DNA of 64,000 nt from Anthoceros angustus. Its lineage: Eukaryota > Streptophyta > Anthocerotopsida > Anthocerotales > Anthocerotaceae. Both the position numbers and the translations under genes were made by a program. This document shows positions 33,041-44,779 of this stretch, one piece after another (the stretch's first letter is position 1; each line of letters starts with the position of its first letter). The notes beneath the pieces are model-generated. The model made no database searches. It was not told the origin of the DNA and saw only the letters and a program-made list of their open reading frames with translations. Where the stretch lies: assembly GCA_010909165.1 (NCBI GenBank), contig MU008165.1:1178001-1242000 (forward strand), given 5' to 3'.

Positions 33041-34241
33041 GCCATGGCATCTATCGGATACTTGTTGTGAACAGGTTTTGGGATGCATCTTAGGGTAAAC
33101 CATGGAAGTTCGAAGAACTCCGGCAACTTTGAGACAGCGGTGGACAGCGAGTGCGAGTGTGATAATAATGTTCAACGTTCAGCAGAACTGTACAGTCAAA
33201 GAAAATTGAAGTCTGAAAAGCTTGTTGTGAACAGGTTTTGGGATGCATCTTAGGGTAAACCATGGAAGTTCGAAGAACTCCGGCAACTTTGAGACAGCGG
33301 TGGACAGCGAGTGCGAGTGCGAGTGCGAGTGCGAGTGCGAGTGCGAGTGCGAGTGCGAGTGCGAGTGCGAGTGCGAGTGCGAGTGCGAGTGCGAGTGCGA
33401 GTGCGAGTGCGAGTGCGAGTGCGAGTGCGAGTGCGAGTGTGATAATAATGTTCAACGTTCAGCAGAACTGTACAGTCAAAGAAAATTGAAACGCATCTGA
33501 CAAGATGGCTAGTTTCTGGGCCTCTCGACGTTCATATTTAACCACGTGCCTATCAATGAGTTGGGTGCCGGTATTGACAATTTTGTAGTAGCGATCCCTT
33601 CATGGGGCAGTGCTTCACATGGGTGTAGGGATTTAAAATGATGGACCCTCGATGCTCCAAAGATCTCTTGTTGTGAACAGGTTTTGGGATGCATCTTAGG
33701 GTAAACCATGGAAGTTCGAAGAACTCCGGCAACTTTGAGACAGCGGTGGACAGCGAGTGCGAGTGCGAGTGTGATAATAATGTTCAACGTTCAGCAGAAC
33801 TGTACAGTCAAAGAAAATTGAAACGCATCTGACAAGATGGCTAGTTTCTGGGCCTCTCGACGTTCATATTTAACCACGTGCCTATCGTCCATTTATCTCT
33901 GGACTACTCGTTGTTAGCTACCAGATCTGCCAGCACCTGATGCCCAAGACCCGGCAGTAGTCTGAATCGGTTTTGAGCTAAACCGCAGACCAGAGAGGTT
34001 TCAGGCAAGAGCTGCAGGTACAAAGGCATAATTACTGCCGCTCTATGACTTGTAGTACAAGCTTGTTGTGAACAGGTTTTGGGATGCATCTTAGGGTAAA
34101 CCATGGAAGTTCGAAGAACTCCGGCAACTTTGAGACAGCGGTGGACAGCGAGTGCGAGTGTGATAATAATCCGCTGCAGAGCTGATGCACTAGACGTGCA
34201 TTGAGGGTCTGCAAAGCAGGAACGTCCCTCCTCAGCTGCTC
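33041..34241. repeat. Mosaic of reused NBP35 and small-gene 3' flank pieces
   Basis: Four copies of the TTGTGAACAGG...GTGATAATAATGTTCAACGTT block (33063, 33228, 33671, 34065) alternate with copies of 29000-29130, 29265-29520 and 29530-29605. Junctions share short words: GTGCCTATC at about 33545 (29335 joined to 29005) and TCTTCC at about 34237 (29600 joined to NBP35 exon 1). No gene is encoded. Confidence 0.8.
33309..33440. repeat. GAGTGC hexanucleotide array, 22 units
   Basis: The unit GAGTGC repeats without interruption to a final GAGTGT. Homologous positions in the other five block copies carry only one to three units (29216, 31676, 33148, 33754, 34149). This is therefore an expansion in one copy. 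The Leu-Ala and Glu-Cys open frames across it are artefacts. Confidence 0.95.
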
Positions 34242-34730
34242 TTCCGGGACAGCGCCGACGGCATGCTCTTCGTCACCGCCATTCGCCATGCCTCCGTCGG
34301 GCGAATGACTGGCTCTCAGTCGGGCTATGGCCGCGGTCTTCGATGCACACCCTTTGCAGAGAGCCACCGCAACAACGGGCCAGACAATGCACTTTGCCAC
34401 TGTGTGTCTAGGTAGTGAAATAGTCTTAGTTTGCCCCCTACAAGTCAATACCCGTTGCGCAAGGCGGAAAATAAAAATAACTTGCGTGAATAAAAACATG
34501 CACATAGGAAAACAGGAATATTTAATCTCTTTTCATTATCTAGATTAATATATAAATTTATTATTATTATTATTTCTATCTTTTCATCTATTTTATTTAA
34601 AATCATTTAATTATTTATAGTAACTTGCTATGAAATATTGATCTGGTCACTCGGCTTCATGTGTGTGACTTTGTTTTTTTTGGGTGTACGCTACGGAAAT
34701 ATGCCATGGCATCTATCAGATACTTGCGTA
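34242..34730 (-). repeat. Copy of NBP35 first exon and promoter region
   Basis: Matches about 32576-33060, including ATGGCGAATGGCGGTGACGA on the minus strand. It is joined to a copy of the NBP35 3' end (34170-34241) instead of exon 2, so no protein can follow. The AT-rich TTATTATTATTATT and TTGTTTTTTTTGGGTGTACG parts are retained. Confidence 0.85.
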
Positions 34731-35218
34731 CAATACACGTATAATATGTGCCACATCAGCTTCGGTAGGTTCGTATGCGGGGCAAAAACTTTCTATGATA
34801 CAATGTTAGCTTTGTGTTCCAATTGTGTCATGCACATGTTTTCTTCTTTAGGGTTTTAGGGTTCTGATCACCACACATACATGTTAAACAGGCGGCCAAG
34901 ATATTGTGCGAGTGCGAGGAGCGGGGAGGCCGCCCGAGTACTGCAGATGGTGGGCAGTGAGCCACGCCGTGGGCGTGGACAGGGATCAGCCTGCTGCGTT
35001 ATGTGGTTAGTAGGCCCTTTGAACTTTACTCTTGTGCACTGCAAGCTTTTTTGGGTACAAGTCTTGTATTTGTGCGATTGTTTTCATGGAAGCCCTTCTT
35101 GTGTTGGTTTTTGTAGTACAAGCTTGTTTCAGGGTACTTAATGCTATGTGAAACTGCGCCCCCATAGGCAGCAGGAAACGTTGTAGCCAGTGCCAAACAC
35201 TGCAGCCCTACATGCAAG
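34731..35218. other. Spacer with no recognised gene
   Basis: A plus-strand frame at 34881-35141 has no motif. TTTAGGGTTTTAGGGTTCTG (34852) is a two-unit telomere-like word only. Nothing else stands out. Confidence 0.45.
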
Positions 35219-35336
35219 GGCAAACGCACTCAGCCACTCCGCAAACACAAACGATGAGTGCAGCGCAAACGCAAATGTAAAGGGTATGCCGCCCACATAC
35301 GGCGCCCAGATGCATGCCGCATTACGGAAGCATAAA
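35219..35336 (-). repeat. Palindrome-poor repeat with TGCGGAGTGGCTGAGTGCGT, copy 1
   Basis: The minus-strand phrase reads from GGCGCCGTATGTGGGCGGCA to a CGTTTGCGCTGCACTCATCG. It recurs at 36525-36705 twice in tandem. Open frames through it (WAPYVGGIPFTFAFALHSSF on the minus strand) are open in each copy, but the family is unknown. It marks the start of a repeat unit that includes the hairpins and the TTA/CTA array. Confidence 0.6.
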
Positions 35337-35399
35337 TGACCCTAAACACAACCCTAAACCCGAGAGAAAAAATTTACGTGTATCGTGAAAACTTTGTGT

Positions 35400-35523
35400 G
35401 CATCATCGATGATGCGTGGGTTGACGACATCGAGGGGCTTAGCCCCGATGTGGTCATGACACACCGAAATAGTTCGCCTTATTGAGGGACTATTTCTTCA
35501 TCCACAACCCTAAAAAATGTGGA
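35400..35523. repeat. Multi-hairpin repeat, copy 1 (eroded)
   Basis: Four inverted repeats in a row: the perfect palindrome GCATCATCGATGATGC (35400-35415), GACATCG..GGGGCTTAGCCCC..GATGT (35426-35451), GAAATAGT...ACTATTTC (35466-35496) and TCCACA...TGTGGA (35501-35523). Compared with copy 2 the third stem has lost CCG/CGG bases on both arms. Confidence 0.75.
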
Positions 35524-35734
35524 TGCGCGTGATCGGATCGGTATTCCATAACACCATATTATACATTTTCAATACATTTGAATCTTAGTTAAAGAATTTT
35601 ATATAATTTATTTCTTACTCTCTTAGTTTTTCCTATTCCTCTAATTTTTTTCACTCTTGAATCTTGAGTCGATCAATTATCTTTATATTACATCTCTATT
35701 GCATTCTTTCTTTCTTAGTACTCATCTCATCTAC

Positions 35735-35818
<84 letters not shown>

Positions 35819-35863
35819 TTACTATTACTACTATTATTACTATTATTATTACTATTACTATTA
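35735..35863. repeat. TTA array switching to CTA, copy 1
   Basis: About 18 units of TTA, then 10-11 of CTA, then mixed TTA/CTA units, ending at TATTAGGCTAACTCA. The same switch order occurs at 37139, 39335 and 44406. Poly-Leu and poly-Tyr frames are artefacts. Confidence 0.95.
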
Positions 35864-35879
35864 GGCTAACTCAGCGGTC

Positions 35880-36215
35880 CCACAGTTTTGGTTATAGGAG
35901 CGGAGCAACAGGCGGTGGCGGAGCGGAGGCCATGTCGGAAGAAGAAGGAGAGCGGAGTGCAGCTCCGACCCCAACTCTGCGGAGGGCGGGCACAAGGGAG
36001 AGGAAGCGGGACTACAAGGACTCGGGGCAATGTCGGACACGGTGTCGGAAGTGGGCAGGCGGCCAAGGCGGGTGCCTCCAGCGAAATGCGCACGCTAGGC
36101 GGCGGCAGCGGCGAGCAGACGAAGGGCAATGTGCAGCGGAATGCAGCTGTGGAGGCAATGGAGGCCTGGTTCTCGACGGTGATGGAGGGCATGGAGGGGC
36201 ACGAGTAGGCTTGGT
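35880..36215 (+). other. GC-rich decayed reading frame linked to the TTA/CTA array, copy 1
   Basis: After CCACAGTTTTGGTTATAGG, a frame starting MSEEEGERSAAP runs into KRDYKDSG; an adjacent frame then gives SDTVSEVGRRPRRVPPAK and EAMEAVLDGDGGHGG-like text. Copies at 37300-37608, 42290-42480 and 44530-44770 keep the same order with different indels. It is probably one lysine/arginine-rich ORF of a mobile element or captured gene, now shifted. I cannot name it. Confidence 0.4.
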
Positions 36216-36774
36216 CCTCATGCCTTGTGCTTGGAGCTCTGACGGTTTTGCATTATGGTGGAAGGCAAGCATGCTACGTAGGCGAGGCCCGATGGGAGAT
36301 AGGGTTTGATGCAAGGCGCAATTTTGCTATGTGTGCGTGGACACCCTTTATGATCAATGGAATAGCTCCCTTTCATGAACTTGGTCGTTGGAGGGACCGT
36401 ACACTTTATTGGTGAGGTTGATGGGTTGTGGCTGCTGGTGCGTGCAATGGCGCAAATCTTTGGAAGGTTCACATATTGCCGTGGATGATGGATGCGGTGT
36501 TTGGGCGGCTCATGTCCATTTTCGTCGATGAGTGCAGCGCAAACGCAAATGTAAAGGGTATGCCGCCCACATACGGCGCCCCATGCAAGGGCAAACGCAC
36601 TCAGCCACTCCGCAAACACAAACGATGAGTGCAGCGCAAACGCAAATGTAAAGGGTATGCCGCCCACATACGGCGCCCAGATGCATGCCGCATTGGCACG
36701 GAAACGCAAATGACCCTAAACACAACCCTAAACCCGAGAGAAAAAAATTTCTGTGTATCGTGAAAACTTTGTGT

Positions 36775-36921
36775 GCATCATCGATGATGCGTAGGTTGAC
36801 GACATCGGGACACTGAGGGGCTTAGCCCCGACCGATGTGGTCATGCGTGACACACCGAAATAGTTCCGCCTTATTCGGCGGGACTATTTCTTTCTGTCCA
36901 CAACCCTAAAAAAATGTGGAT
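36775..36921. repeat. Multi-hairpin repeat, copy 2 (best preserved)
   Basis: GCATCATCGATGATGC palindrome (36775-36790); a nested stem GACATCGG (36801) with CCGATGT (36832) enclosing GGGGCTTAGCCCC (36817-36829); GAAATAGTTCCGCC TTATT GGCGGGACTATTTC-type stem (36857-36890) with 13-14 paired bases; and GTCCACA/TGTGGA (36896-36920). A third, shorter copy of the nested stem lies at 38881-38928. Ordered stems with unrelated loops suggest a structured RNA or a transposon end. Confidence 0.8.
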
Positions 36922-37138
36922 GCCGCGTGATCAGATCGGTATTCCATAACTTGCACCATATTATACATTTTCAATACATTTGAATCTTAGTTAAAGAATT
37001 TTTATATAATTTATTTCTTACTCTCTTAGTTTTTCCTATTCCTCTAATTTTTTTTTCACTCTTGAATCTTGAGTACGATCAATTATCTTTATATTACATC
37101 TCTATTGCATTCTTTCTTTCTTAGTACTCATCTCATCT

Positions 37139-37140
37139 AC

Positions 37141-37224
<84 letters not shown>

Positions 37225-37268
37225 TTACTATTACTACTATTATTACTATTATTATTACTATTACTATT
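37139..37268. repeat. TTA array switching to CTA, copy 2
   Basis: Same architecture and flanks as copy 1 (CTCATCTCATCTAC before, GGCTAACTCA after). The surrounding 36.7-38.0 kb is a near-complete second copy of 35.3-36.5 kb. Confidence 0.95.
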
Positions 37269-37999
37269 AGGCTAACTCACGGCAAAGCGGTCCCACAGTT
37301 TTGGTTATAGGGAGCAACAGGACGGCGGTGGCGGAGGCCAGGCCATGTCGGAAGAAGAAGGAGGCGGAGTGCGGCTCACCCCAACTCTGAGGCTGGGGAA
37401 GGCGGGACTACAAGGACTCGGGCGCAATGTCGGACACGGTGTCGGAAGTGGGCGGCGGCCAAGGCGGGTGCCTCCAGCGAAATGCCCGGACGGGCTAGGC
37501 GGCGAGCAGACGAAGGGCAATGTGCCGCGGAATGCGAAGCGCTGTGGAGGCAATGGAGGCACAGTTCTCCGACAGGTGATGGAGGGCATGGAGGACGACG
37601 CAGAGTAGGCTTGGTCCTCATGCCTTGTGCTTGGAGCTACAGCAGCAGCGGTTTTTGCATTATGGTGGAAGGCCGAAGCATGCTACGTAGGCGAGGCCCA
37701 GTAGGAGATAGGGTTTGATGCAAGCTGTGCAATTTTGCTATGTGTGCAGTGGACACCCTTTTATGATCAATGGAATAGCTCCCTTTTGCTGTGAACTTCG
37801 GGTCGTTGGAGGGACCGTACACTTTATTGGTGAGGTTGATGGGTTGACGCGCTGGTGCGTGCAATGGTACAAATCTTTGGAAGGTTCACATATTGCCGTG
37901 GATGATGGATGCAGTGTTTGGGCAGTCTCATGTCCATTTCGTCGATGGTCTGTTTGATGCGCCGAGCCATCTTGTTCTTCACCCTCTCCTTCTCGTAAA

Positions 38000-39134
38000 G
38001 TGCTGTCCTCTCTGCATCACAGTGCCAGAGTCTTGCTATTGTTCCTTGCGAACCTATTCCGAGCCCCATCAAGGCTCTTGGATTGCGCATGATGCTTCCA
38101 GCATTTGGTTGTCACCGCCTTTGCCTATGTTCTCTGGCCCTTCCATCAAACTCAATGTGTGTTGTGAATTGTTCCTCTTATACCAGAAGTTGAGAGGCAG
38201 CAATTCCTAGAATTGGGTTCTTTGAGTAATGACCATTCGATTACCTTTGCATGTTTGAAAGCAATGCAGGGCAGACTCGCATGATGGCCCTGTTCGAAGG
38301 TTTATGTGAAAGACATCAGAAGAAGCGATGTGCTCAGTGCAATGTGAAAGGAGCATATCTTGAACTAGCCTTGTCTGGCTGTTCTTCAGGGTCAACTTCT
38401 GTGCATCTGAAGAAACGCGCAATGGGGAAGGATATCTACTACACCCGTAAATCGCTGGCATCAGAGTAGTGGTAGAACGAATTTCAGCTCAAGATTACCC
38501 AAATCCCGCCACACACAGAGTCTGCCACATGCACCGGGTTCCTTCTTCCAACTGAAGGCGACTTTCATGTTCCAAGCACATTGCCAACCCTGGACACGCT
38601 CGCGGCCGTGTCCGCGTCTTCTTAGACAGGGACAATGGAATCGTGTTTTTGTTAGGGAACCTGTGATGCTGGAAAAATTAAGCACTATCCTCCTCGGAAC
38701 AGTAAGAAGCACGAGCATGTGCGAATCAAGAAGACCGCCGACCGCGGCTGTCATTGCCTTCGAAGACCATGGCTGAGGTAGGGTTTGCAAGCATGCTACG
38801 TAGGCGAGGCCCGATGGGAGATAGGGTTTGGCGGCCATGAGATAGCAACGAAGAAAACATATTCGCACAAGGTAGGGGCGGTTGACGACATCGGGACGAG
38901 GGGCTTAGCCCGACCGATGTGGTCATCGTATTGACTCATGATGCCATTTGTGACGTTATGTTTGCAATGGCAAATCTTTGGAAAAATTTTGAAGCAAACA
39001 ACCCGTTTCGAGGAGGAAAACTATGTGTCCCCTTTGGTGCTTGGCCGCTCTTGGTTAGGGCGCCAAAGCGAACATAACACCATGTGCTGTGAGAAAACAA
39101 TCCGTACTCGAATCTAAGGTATATTCCTCAAGAT
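38000..39134. other. Repeat-derived sequence, source unit for 39.9-41.0 kb
   Basis: Most of this stretch recurs at 39900-41010 with many small indels (for example 38251-38460 against 40225-40415, and 38470-38830 against 40425-40755). Frames such as MMALFEGLCERHQKKR or KKHEHVRIKKTADG are broken in at least one copy. No family recognised. Confidence 0.5.
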
Positions 39135-39330
39135 GCCTACACCTTGCAACGGGAGCGTTTTAGACCGAGCTTTTGGCGGATGACCTTTCCCATATTGAAG
39201 ACCTTCCTTTATTGGAGGACCCACATGTGGCTTTTGGCATTCTCTCCTCATGCTTTGCCAAACACCCAGTTACCTTATCGCATTGCCTCCTTCTCCACTT
39301 CTTCTCGCCTTTTCTTAGTACTCATCTCAT
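39135..39330 (+). mobile_element. Reverse-transcriptase element fragment
   Basis: Short piece that translates to DDLSHIEDLPLLEDPHVAFG and SSCFAKHP, the same text as the longer copy at 41012, cut by the TTA/CTA array that follows CATCTCATCTAC. Confidence 0.55.
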
Positions 39331-39334
39331 CTAC

Positions 39335-39562
<228 letters not shown>

Positions 39563-41011
39563 GGCTAACTCAGCGGTCCCACAGTTTTGGTTATAGGAGC
39601 GGAGCAACAGGCGGTGGCGGAGGCGGAGGCCATGTCGGAAGAAGAAGGAGGCGAGGCCCGATGGGAGATAGGGTTTGATGCAAGGCGCAATTTTGCTATG
39701 TGTGCGTGGACACCCTTTATGATCAATGGAATAGCTCCCTTTTGCTGTGAACTTCGGGTCGTTGGAGGGACCGTACACTTTATTGGTGAGGTTGATGGGT
39801 TGACGCTGCTGCTGGTGCGTGCAATGGCTGCAAATGCTGGAAGGTTCACATATTGCCGTGGATGATGGATGCAGTGTTTGGGCAGTCTCATGTCCATTTC
39901 GTCGATGGTCTGTTTGATGCGCCGAGCCATCTTGTTCTTCACCCTCTCCTTCTCGTAAAGTGCTGTCCTCTCTGCATCACAGAGTGCCTGTAGGTGCTGC
40001 TATTGTTCCTTGCGAACCTATTCCCTGAGCCCCATCAAGGCTCTTCGGATTGCAGGGGGGCAGCATGATGCTTCCACTGCATTTGACAGTTTGTCACCGC
40101 CTTTGCCTATGTTCTCTGGCCCTTCCATCAAACTCAATGTGTGTTGTGAATTGTTCCTCTTATACCGGTTGAGGCGCAATTCCTAGAATTGGGTTCTTTG
40201 AGTAATGACCATTCGATTACCTTTGCATGTTTGAAGCAATGCAGGCGGACTCGCATGATGGCCTGTCAAGGTTTATGTGAAAGACATCGGAAGAAGCGAT
40301 GTGCTCGGTCAAATGAAAGGAGCATATCTTGAACTAGCCTTGTTCTTGAGGTCAACCATGCATCAAGAAACGCGCAATGGGAAGGATATCTACTACACCG
40401 TCGTCGGCATCGTAGTGGTAGAGCAATTTCACTCAAGATTACCCAAATCCGCCACACAGTCGCCACATGCACCGGGTTCCTTCTTCCAAGGCGACTTTCA
40501 TGTTCCAAGCACATTGCCAACCGACACGCGGCCGTGTCCGCGTCTTCTTAGACAGGGACAATGGAATCGTGTTTTTGTTAGGGAACCTGTGATGCTGGAA
40601 AAATTAAGCACTATCCTCCTCGGAACAGTAAGAAGCACGAGCATGTGCGAATCAAGAAGACCGCCGACCGCGGCTGTCATTGCCTTCGAAGACCATGGCT
40701 GAGGTAGGGTTTGCAAGCATGCTACGTAGGCGAGGCCCGATGGGAGATAGGGTTTGGCGGCCATGAGATAGCAACGAAGAAAACATATTCGCACAAGGTA
40801 GGGCGGCAGACTGTGAAAACATTGTGTCCCGGTTCTTTGTTTTCAAAGTTGGAAGGACAGAAAAATTTTGAAGCAAACAACCCGTTTCGAGGAGGAAAAC
40901 TATGTGTCCCCTTTGGTGCTTGGCCGCTCTTGGTTAGGGCGCCAAAGCGAACATAACACCATGTGCTGTGAGAAAACAATCCGTACTCGAATCTAAGGTA
41001 TATTCCTCAAG

Positions 41012-43300
41012 ATGCCTACACCTTGCAACGGGAGCGTTTTAGACCAGGCTTTGGCAGATGACCTTTCCCATATTGAAGACCTTCCTTTATTGGAGGACCC
41101 ACATGTGGCTTTTGGCATTCTCTCCTCATGCTTTGCCAAACACCCAGATTACCTTATACGCACATTGCCTCCTTCTCCACTTCTTCTCTCACGTTCAAAG
41201 GAGTTCGATAAGAAAATCATAGGTGTCTTGGGAGACATTCTACGCCCAAGGGCTTTTGAGTGTCCAGCAGGCAATCTGGCACATCAGCAAGCATCTTGCT
41301 AATAGCTTGTGGCGCGACACATCTGGTTTCCATGGAGGAATCCTCAATGGCGGCGTTTTTGGGCAGCTAGGTTTTGTCTGGCTTTGCTCTAGCCTCGTGT
41401 TTCTTGCTTCGAGACAAACGCTTTTGGGAGGACTTTGTATAAGGAGTTGAAAAGGGAACCCTCCCTCTTCAAGTGTTCCTGAGACAAGCTAGAGACATGG
41501 TATCAATGGAAGCAAGGCAGCTATTCCCTCCTTTCATGACCTTTTCTCAACGATGATTTCAGGGGGTTGCAAGCATCCTTGCTTCATAAACAACTCGGCC
41601 AACCTTTTAAGTTCATCCTTTTGGACCCTTCTATTTTGAAGGAACACAAGAGCCCATCTCCACTCTTGTCTCGGAAGGGCGCAAGAGCTTGGCTATTGGC
41701 TCCATGCATATCTGAGGATTTCACATAGCACCTACAACCTTCACTCTGATGTACTTTTGTCTAGGCTTGGTTTAGCTAGTGTCTTCCTCACTTCTCACTT
41801 GTGAATGTGGCTCTGCTGTGGATGCATCTGGGACGCATCTTGCTCATTGTTCAAATGGGAGTCATCGTATTGACTCATGATGCCATTTGTGACGTTATGT
41901 TTGCAATGGCTTGTGAAAGTAGTTATATGGCTTGGAGGGAGAGTTAGTATGCTTTACGTATAAGGTAAATAGTCATACCTAGTCCGCGCGACTAAGTCTT
42001 CGTGGCAGACGTGGTAGTTACTCACCCTACACGGGAATCCACCCCTAAACAAGTTATCTTCAATCGTCCATGTTGGTGGTAACTAGAGTGGCGGCTTTCA
42101 AGGTTACTAAGTATAGGAAAATGCGTCGGTCATCTCCTCATCCTGCTTACCTTGAAGACTTCTCGGGCTTTCAAGGTTACTAAGTATAGGGGAATGCAGT
42201 CAGGTCATCTCCTCATCCTGCTTATCTTGAAGACTTATGGGGCGTTTGTTAAATTTATCAAGTCTGTGCCAAAGCATATCATACAAGGAGAGGAAGCGGG
42301 ACTACAAGGACTCGGGCCATGCCGGACACGGTGTCGGAGTGGCGGCGGCCAAGGCGGGTGCCTCCAAGCGAAATGCCCGGGCCCAGAGGCGGCGAGCAGG
42401 CGAGAAGGGCAATGTGCGCGAATGCTGTGGAGGCAATGGAGGCCGTTCTCCGGGTGATGGAGGGCATGGAGGACGCCAGAGTAGGCTTGGTTTAGCTAGT
42501 GTCTTCCTCACTTCTCACTTGTGAATGTGGCTCTGCTGTGGATGCATCCGCATCTTGCTCATTGTTCAAATGGGAGTCATCGTATTGACTCATGATGCCA
42601 TTTGTGACGTTATGTTTGCAATGGCTTGTGAAAGTAGTTATATGGCTTGGAGGGAGAGTTAGTATGCTTTACGTATAAGGTAAATAGTCAGAGTCGGCTT
42701 GTACCTAGTCCGCCGCGACTAAGTCTTCGTGGGCGTGGTAGTTACTCACCCTACAGAATCCACCCTAAACAAGTTATCTTCAATCGTCCATGTTGGTGGT
42801 AACTAGAGTGGCGGCTTTCAAGGTTACTAAGTATAGGAAAATGCGTCGGTCATCTCCTCATCCACCTTACCTTGAAGACTTCTCGGTTACTAAGTATAGG
42901 GAATGCGGTCGGTCATCTCCTCATCCCGCTTATCTTGAAGACTTATGGGGCGTTTGTTAAATTTATCAAGTCTGTGCCAAAGCATATCATACAAGGAGAT
43001 ATGCGGCAGACTACCTCTCCTATTTCACATCGTTCTTGCCCTCCAAAGGGCATTTGCAAGGGCTATTTCTGACGACAGCGATTGTTGGAGATGCACCCTC
43101 AACTAATTCAGAATATGTAGGCCATTCAATCTCCTAATTTTAACATTGTAGGCATGGGTGACTTTAGACACGAGTTTAGTTGCCCTTCTTTACTTTGACC
43201 CTTGGGGTCTCTCTTTGATCTCTTTTAGTAGATGGTGTCACCTATCTATTTTTCCTTAATAAAACTATTCTCAATAAAACAAGTGATTTCAAAAGTACTT
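41012..43300 (+). mobile_element. Degenerate non-LTR-type retroelement (C-terminal RT region), most complete copy
   Basis: In shifting frames the plus strand gives DLPLLEDPHVAFGILSSCFA, YLIRTLPPSPLLLSRSKEFD, KKIIGVLGDIL, GGxLGF/FLGSW-like text, then DASGTHLAHCSNGSH and ESSYMAWRE, and near the end SFLPSKGHLQGLFL-type text (a decayed SFxRQRVSIALQRAxARAI). This order (NYLLRTLPPS...FD, LGGLGL..FLGSW, HLxHCP, YGAF, SIALQRAxA) is known from the C-terminal part of reverse-transcriptase proteins widespread in plant and oomycete genomes. The catalytic domain is not identified. Two AATAAAA-type signals follow near 43257. Frames are broken many times. A direct partial copy lies inside (42480-43300 repeats 41785-42300). 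Confidence 0.65.
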
Positions 43301-44062
43301 GCTTATGTCTACAGTGCAAGTTAGCCTTCTTTTGGCTCAAACACCTTTACAAACCACAAGGGATTGTGTAAGAAAGGGATTCCTTGGCTGATCCATGCAT
43401 GAGCGAGGCTTAACACAATGGCCAACAAGATAGACGATTCATTAAGGTGGAAATCTTGTTAAATGTAAGATTTAGGTGGTATCTTATAGGTGTTGGCCAC
43501 GACAATTTTGCTGTGAATTGAGCTTCAATATTATTCCCATTGATTGTGATGGACTATGTTGTCTTCCTCACTTCTCACTTGTGAATGTGGCTTTTGGCTC
43601 AAACACCTTTACAAACCACAAGGGATTGTGTAAGAAAGGGATTCCTTGGCTGATCCATGCATGAGCGAGGCTTAACACAATGGCCAACAAGATAATCTTT
43701 GGAAAAATTAAGCACTATCCTCCTCGAATGAAGAAGCACGAGCATGTGCGAATCAAGAAGACCGCCGACGGCTGTCATTGCCGAAGACCATGGTGAGGTA
43801 GGGTTTGGCGGCCATGAGATAGCAACGAAGAAAACATATTCGCACAAGGTAGGGGGTGGCGGGCATGAAAACATTGTGTCCGGTTCTTTGTTTTCAAAGT
43901 TGGAAGGACGAGAAAAATTTTGAAGCAAACAACCCGTTTGAGGAGGAAAACTATGTGTCCCCTTTGGTGCTTGGCGCTCTTGGTTAGGGCGCCAAAGCGA
44001 ACATAACACCATGTCTTTGTGAGAAAACAATCCGTACTCGAATCTAAGGTATATTCCTCAAG

Positions 44063-44400
44063 ATGCCTACACCTTGCAACGGGAGCGTTTTAGACCGAGG
44101 CTTTTGGCGGATGACCTTTCCCATATTGAAGACCTTCCTTTATTGGAGGACCCACATGTGGCTTTTGGCATTCTCTCCTCATGCTTTGCCAAACACCCAG
44201 TTACCTTATCGCACATTGCCAACCTGGACACGCTGGCCGTGTCGCGTCTTCTTAGACAGGGACAATGGAATCGTGTTTTTGTTAGGGAACTGTGATCTTT
44301 GGAAAAATTAAGCACTATCCTCCTCGAATGAAGAAGCACGAGCATGTGCGAATCAAGAAGACCGCCGACGGCTGTCATTGCCTTCAAGACCATGGTGAGG
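44063..44400 (+). mobile_element. Reverse-transcriptase element fragment plus linked repeat
   Basis: Repeats 41012-41160 (LADDLSHIEDLPLLEDPHVA), then passes at GCACATTGCCAACC into a copy of 38580-38770. The joint falls where both sources share GCACATTGCC. Confidence 0.6.
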
Positions 44401-44405
44401 TAGGG

Positions 44406-44424
44406 TTATTATTATTATTATTAT

Positions 44425-44456
<32 letters not shown>

Positions 44457-44503
44457 TTACTACTACTATTATTACTATTATTATTACTATTACTATTACT
44501 ATT
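44406..44503. repeat. TTA/CTA array, copy 4 (short)
   Basis: Five or six TTA units, then CTA units and a mixed end at CTATTAGGCTAACTCA. The left flank is different (GGTGAGGTAGGG), so the array was entered from a rearrangement joint. Confidence 0.95.
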
Positions 44504-44779
44504 AGGCTAACTCACTCAGGTCCCACAGTTTTGGTTATAGGGCGGGCAACAGGGCGACGGTGGCGGAGGCGGAGGCCATGTCAAGAAGAAGGAGAGCGGA
44601 GTGCAGCTCACCCCAACTGCGGGCGGGCACAAGGAGAGGAAGCGGGACTACAAGGACTCGGGCCATGCCGGACACGGTGTCGGAGTGGCGGCGGCCAAGG
44701 CGGTGCCTCCAAGCGAAATGCCCGGGCCCAGAGGCGGCGAGCAGGCGAGAAGGGCAATGTGCGCGAATGCTGTGGATGC

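Noticed and set aside
33090-33500. Leu-Ala, Glu-Cys and Ser-Ala repeat proteins
   Set aside because: They are frames through the GAGTGC array; sister copies without expansion have no such protein.
35340-35362. Telomere-like CCCTAAACACAACCCTAAACCC (also near 36714)
   Set aside because: There are only two imperfect CCCTAAA units; far too short for an interstitial telomere tract.
41040-41060. LADD as a reverse-transcriptase catalytic YxDD box
   Set aside because: The following text (DLPLLEDPHVA..YLIRTLPPS) aligns with a region C-terminal to the catalytic domain in this family, so the resemblance is accidental.
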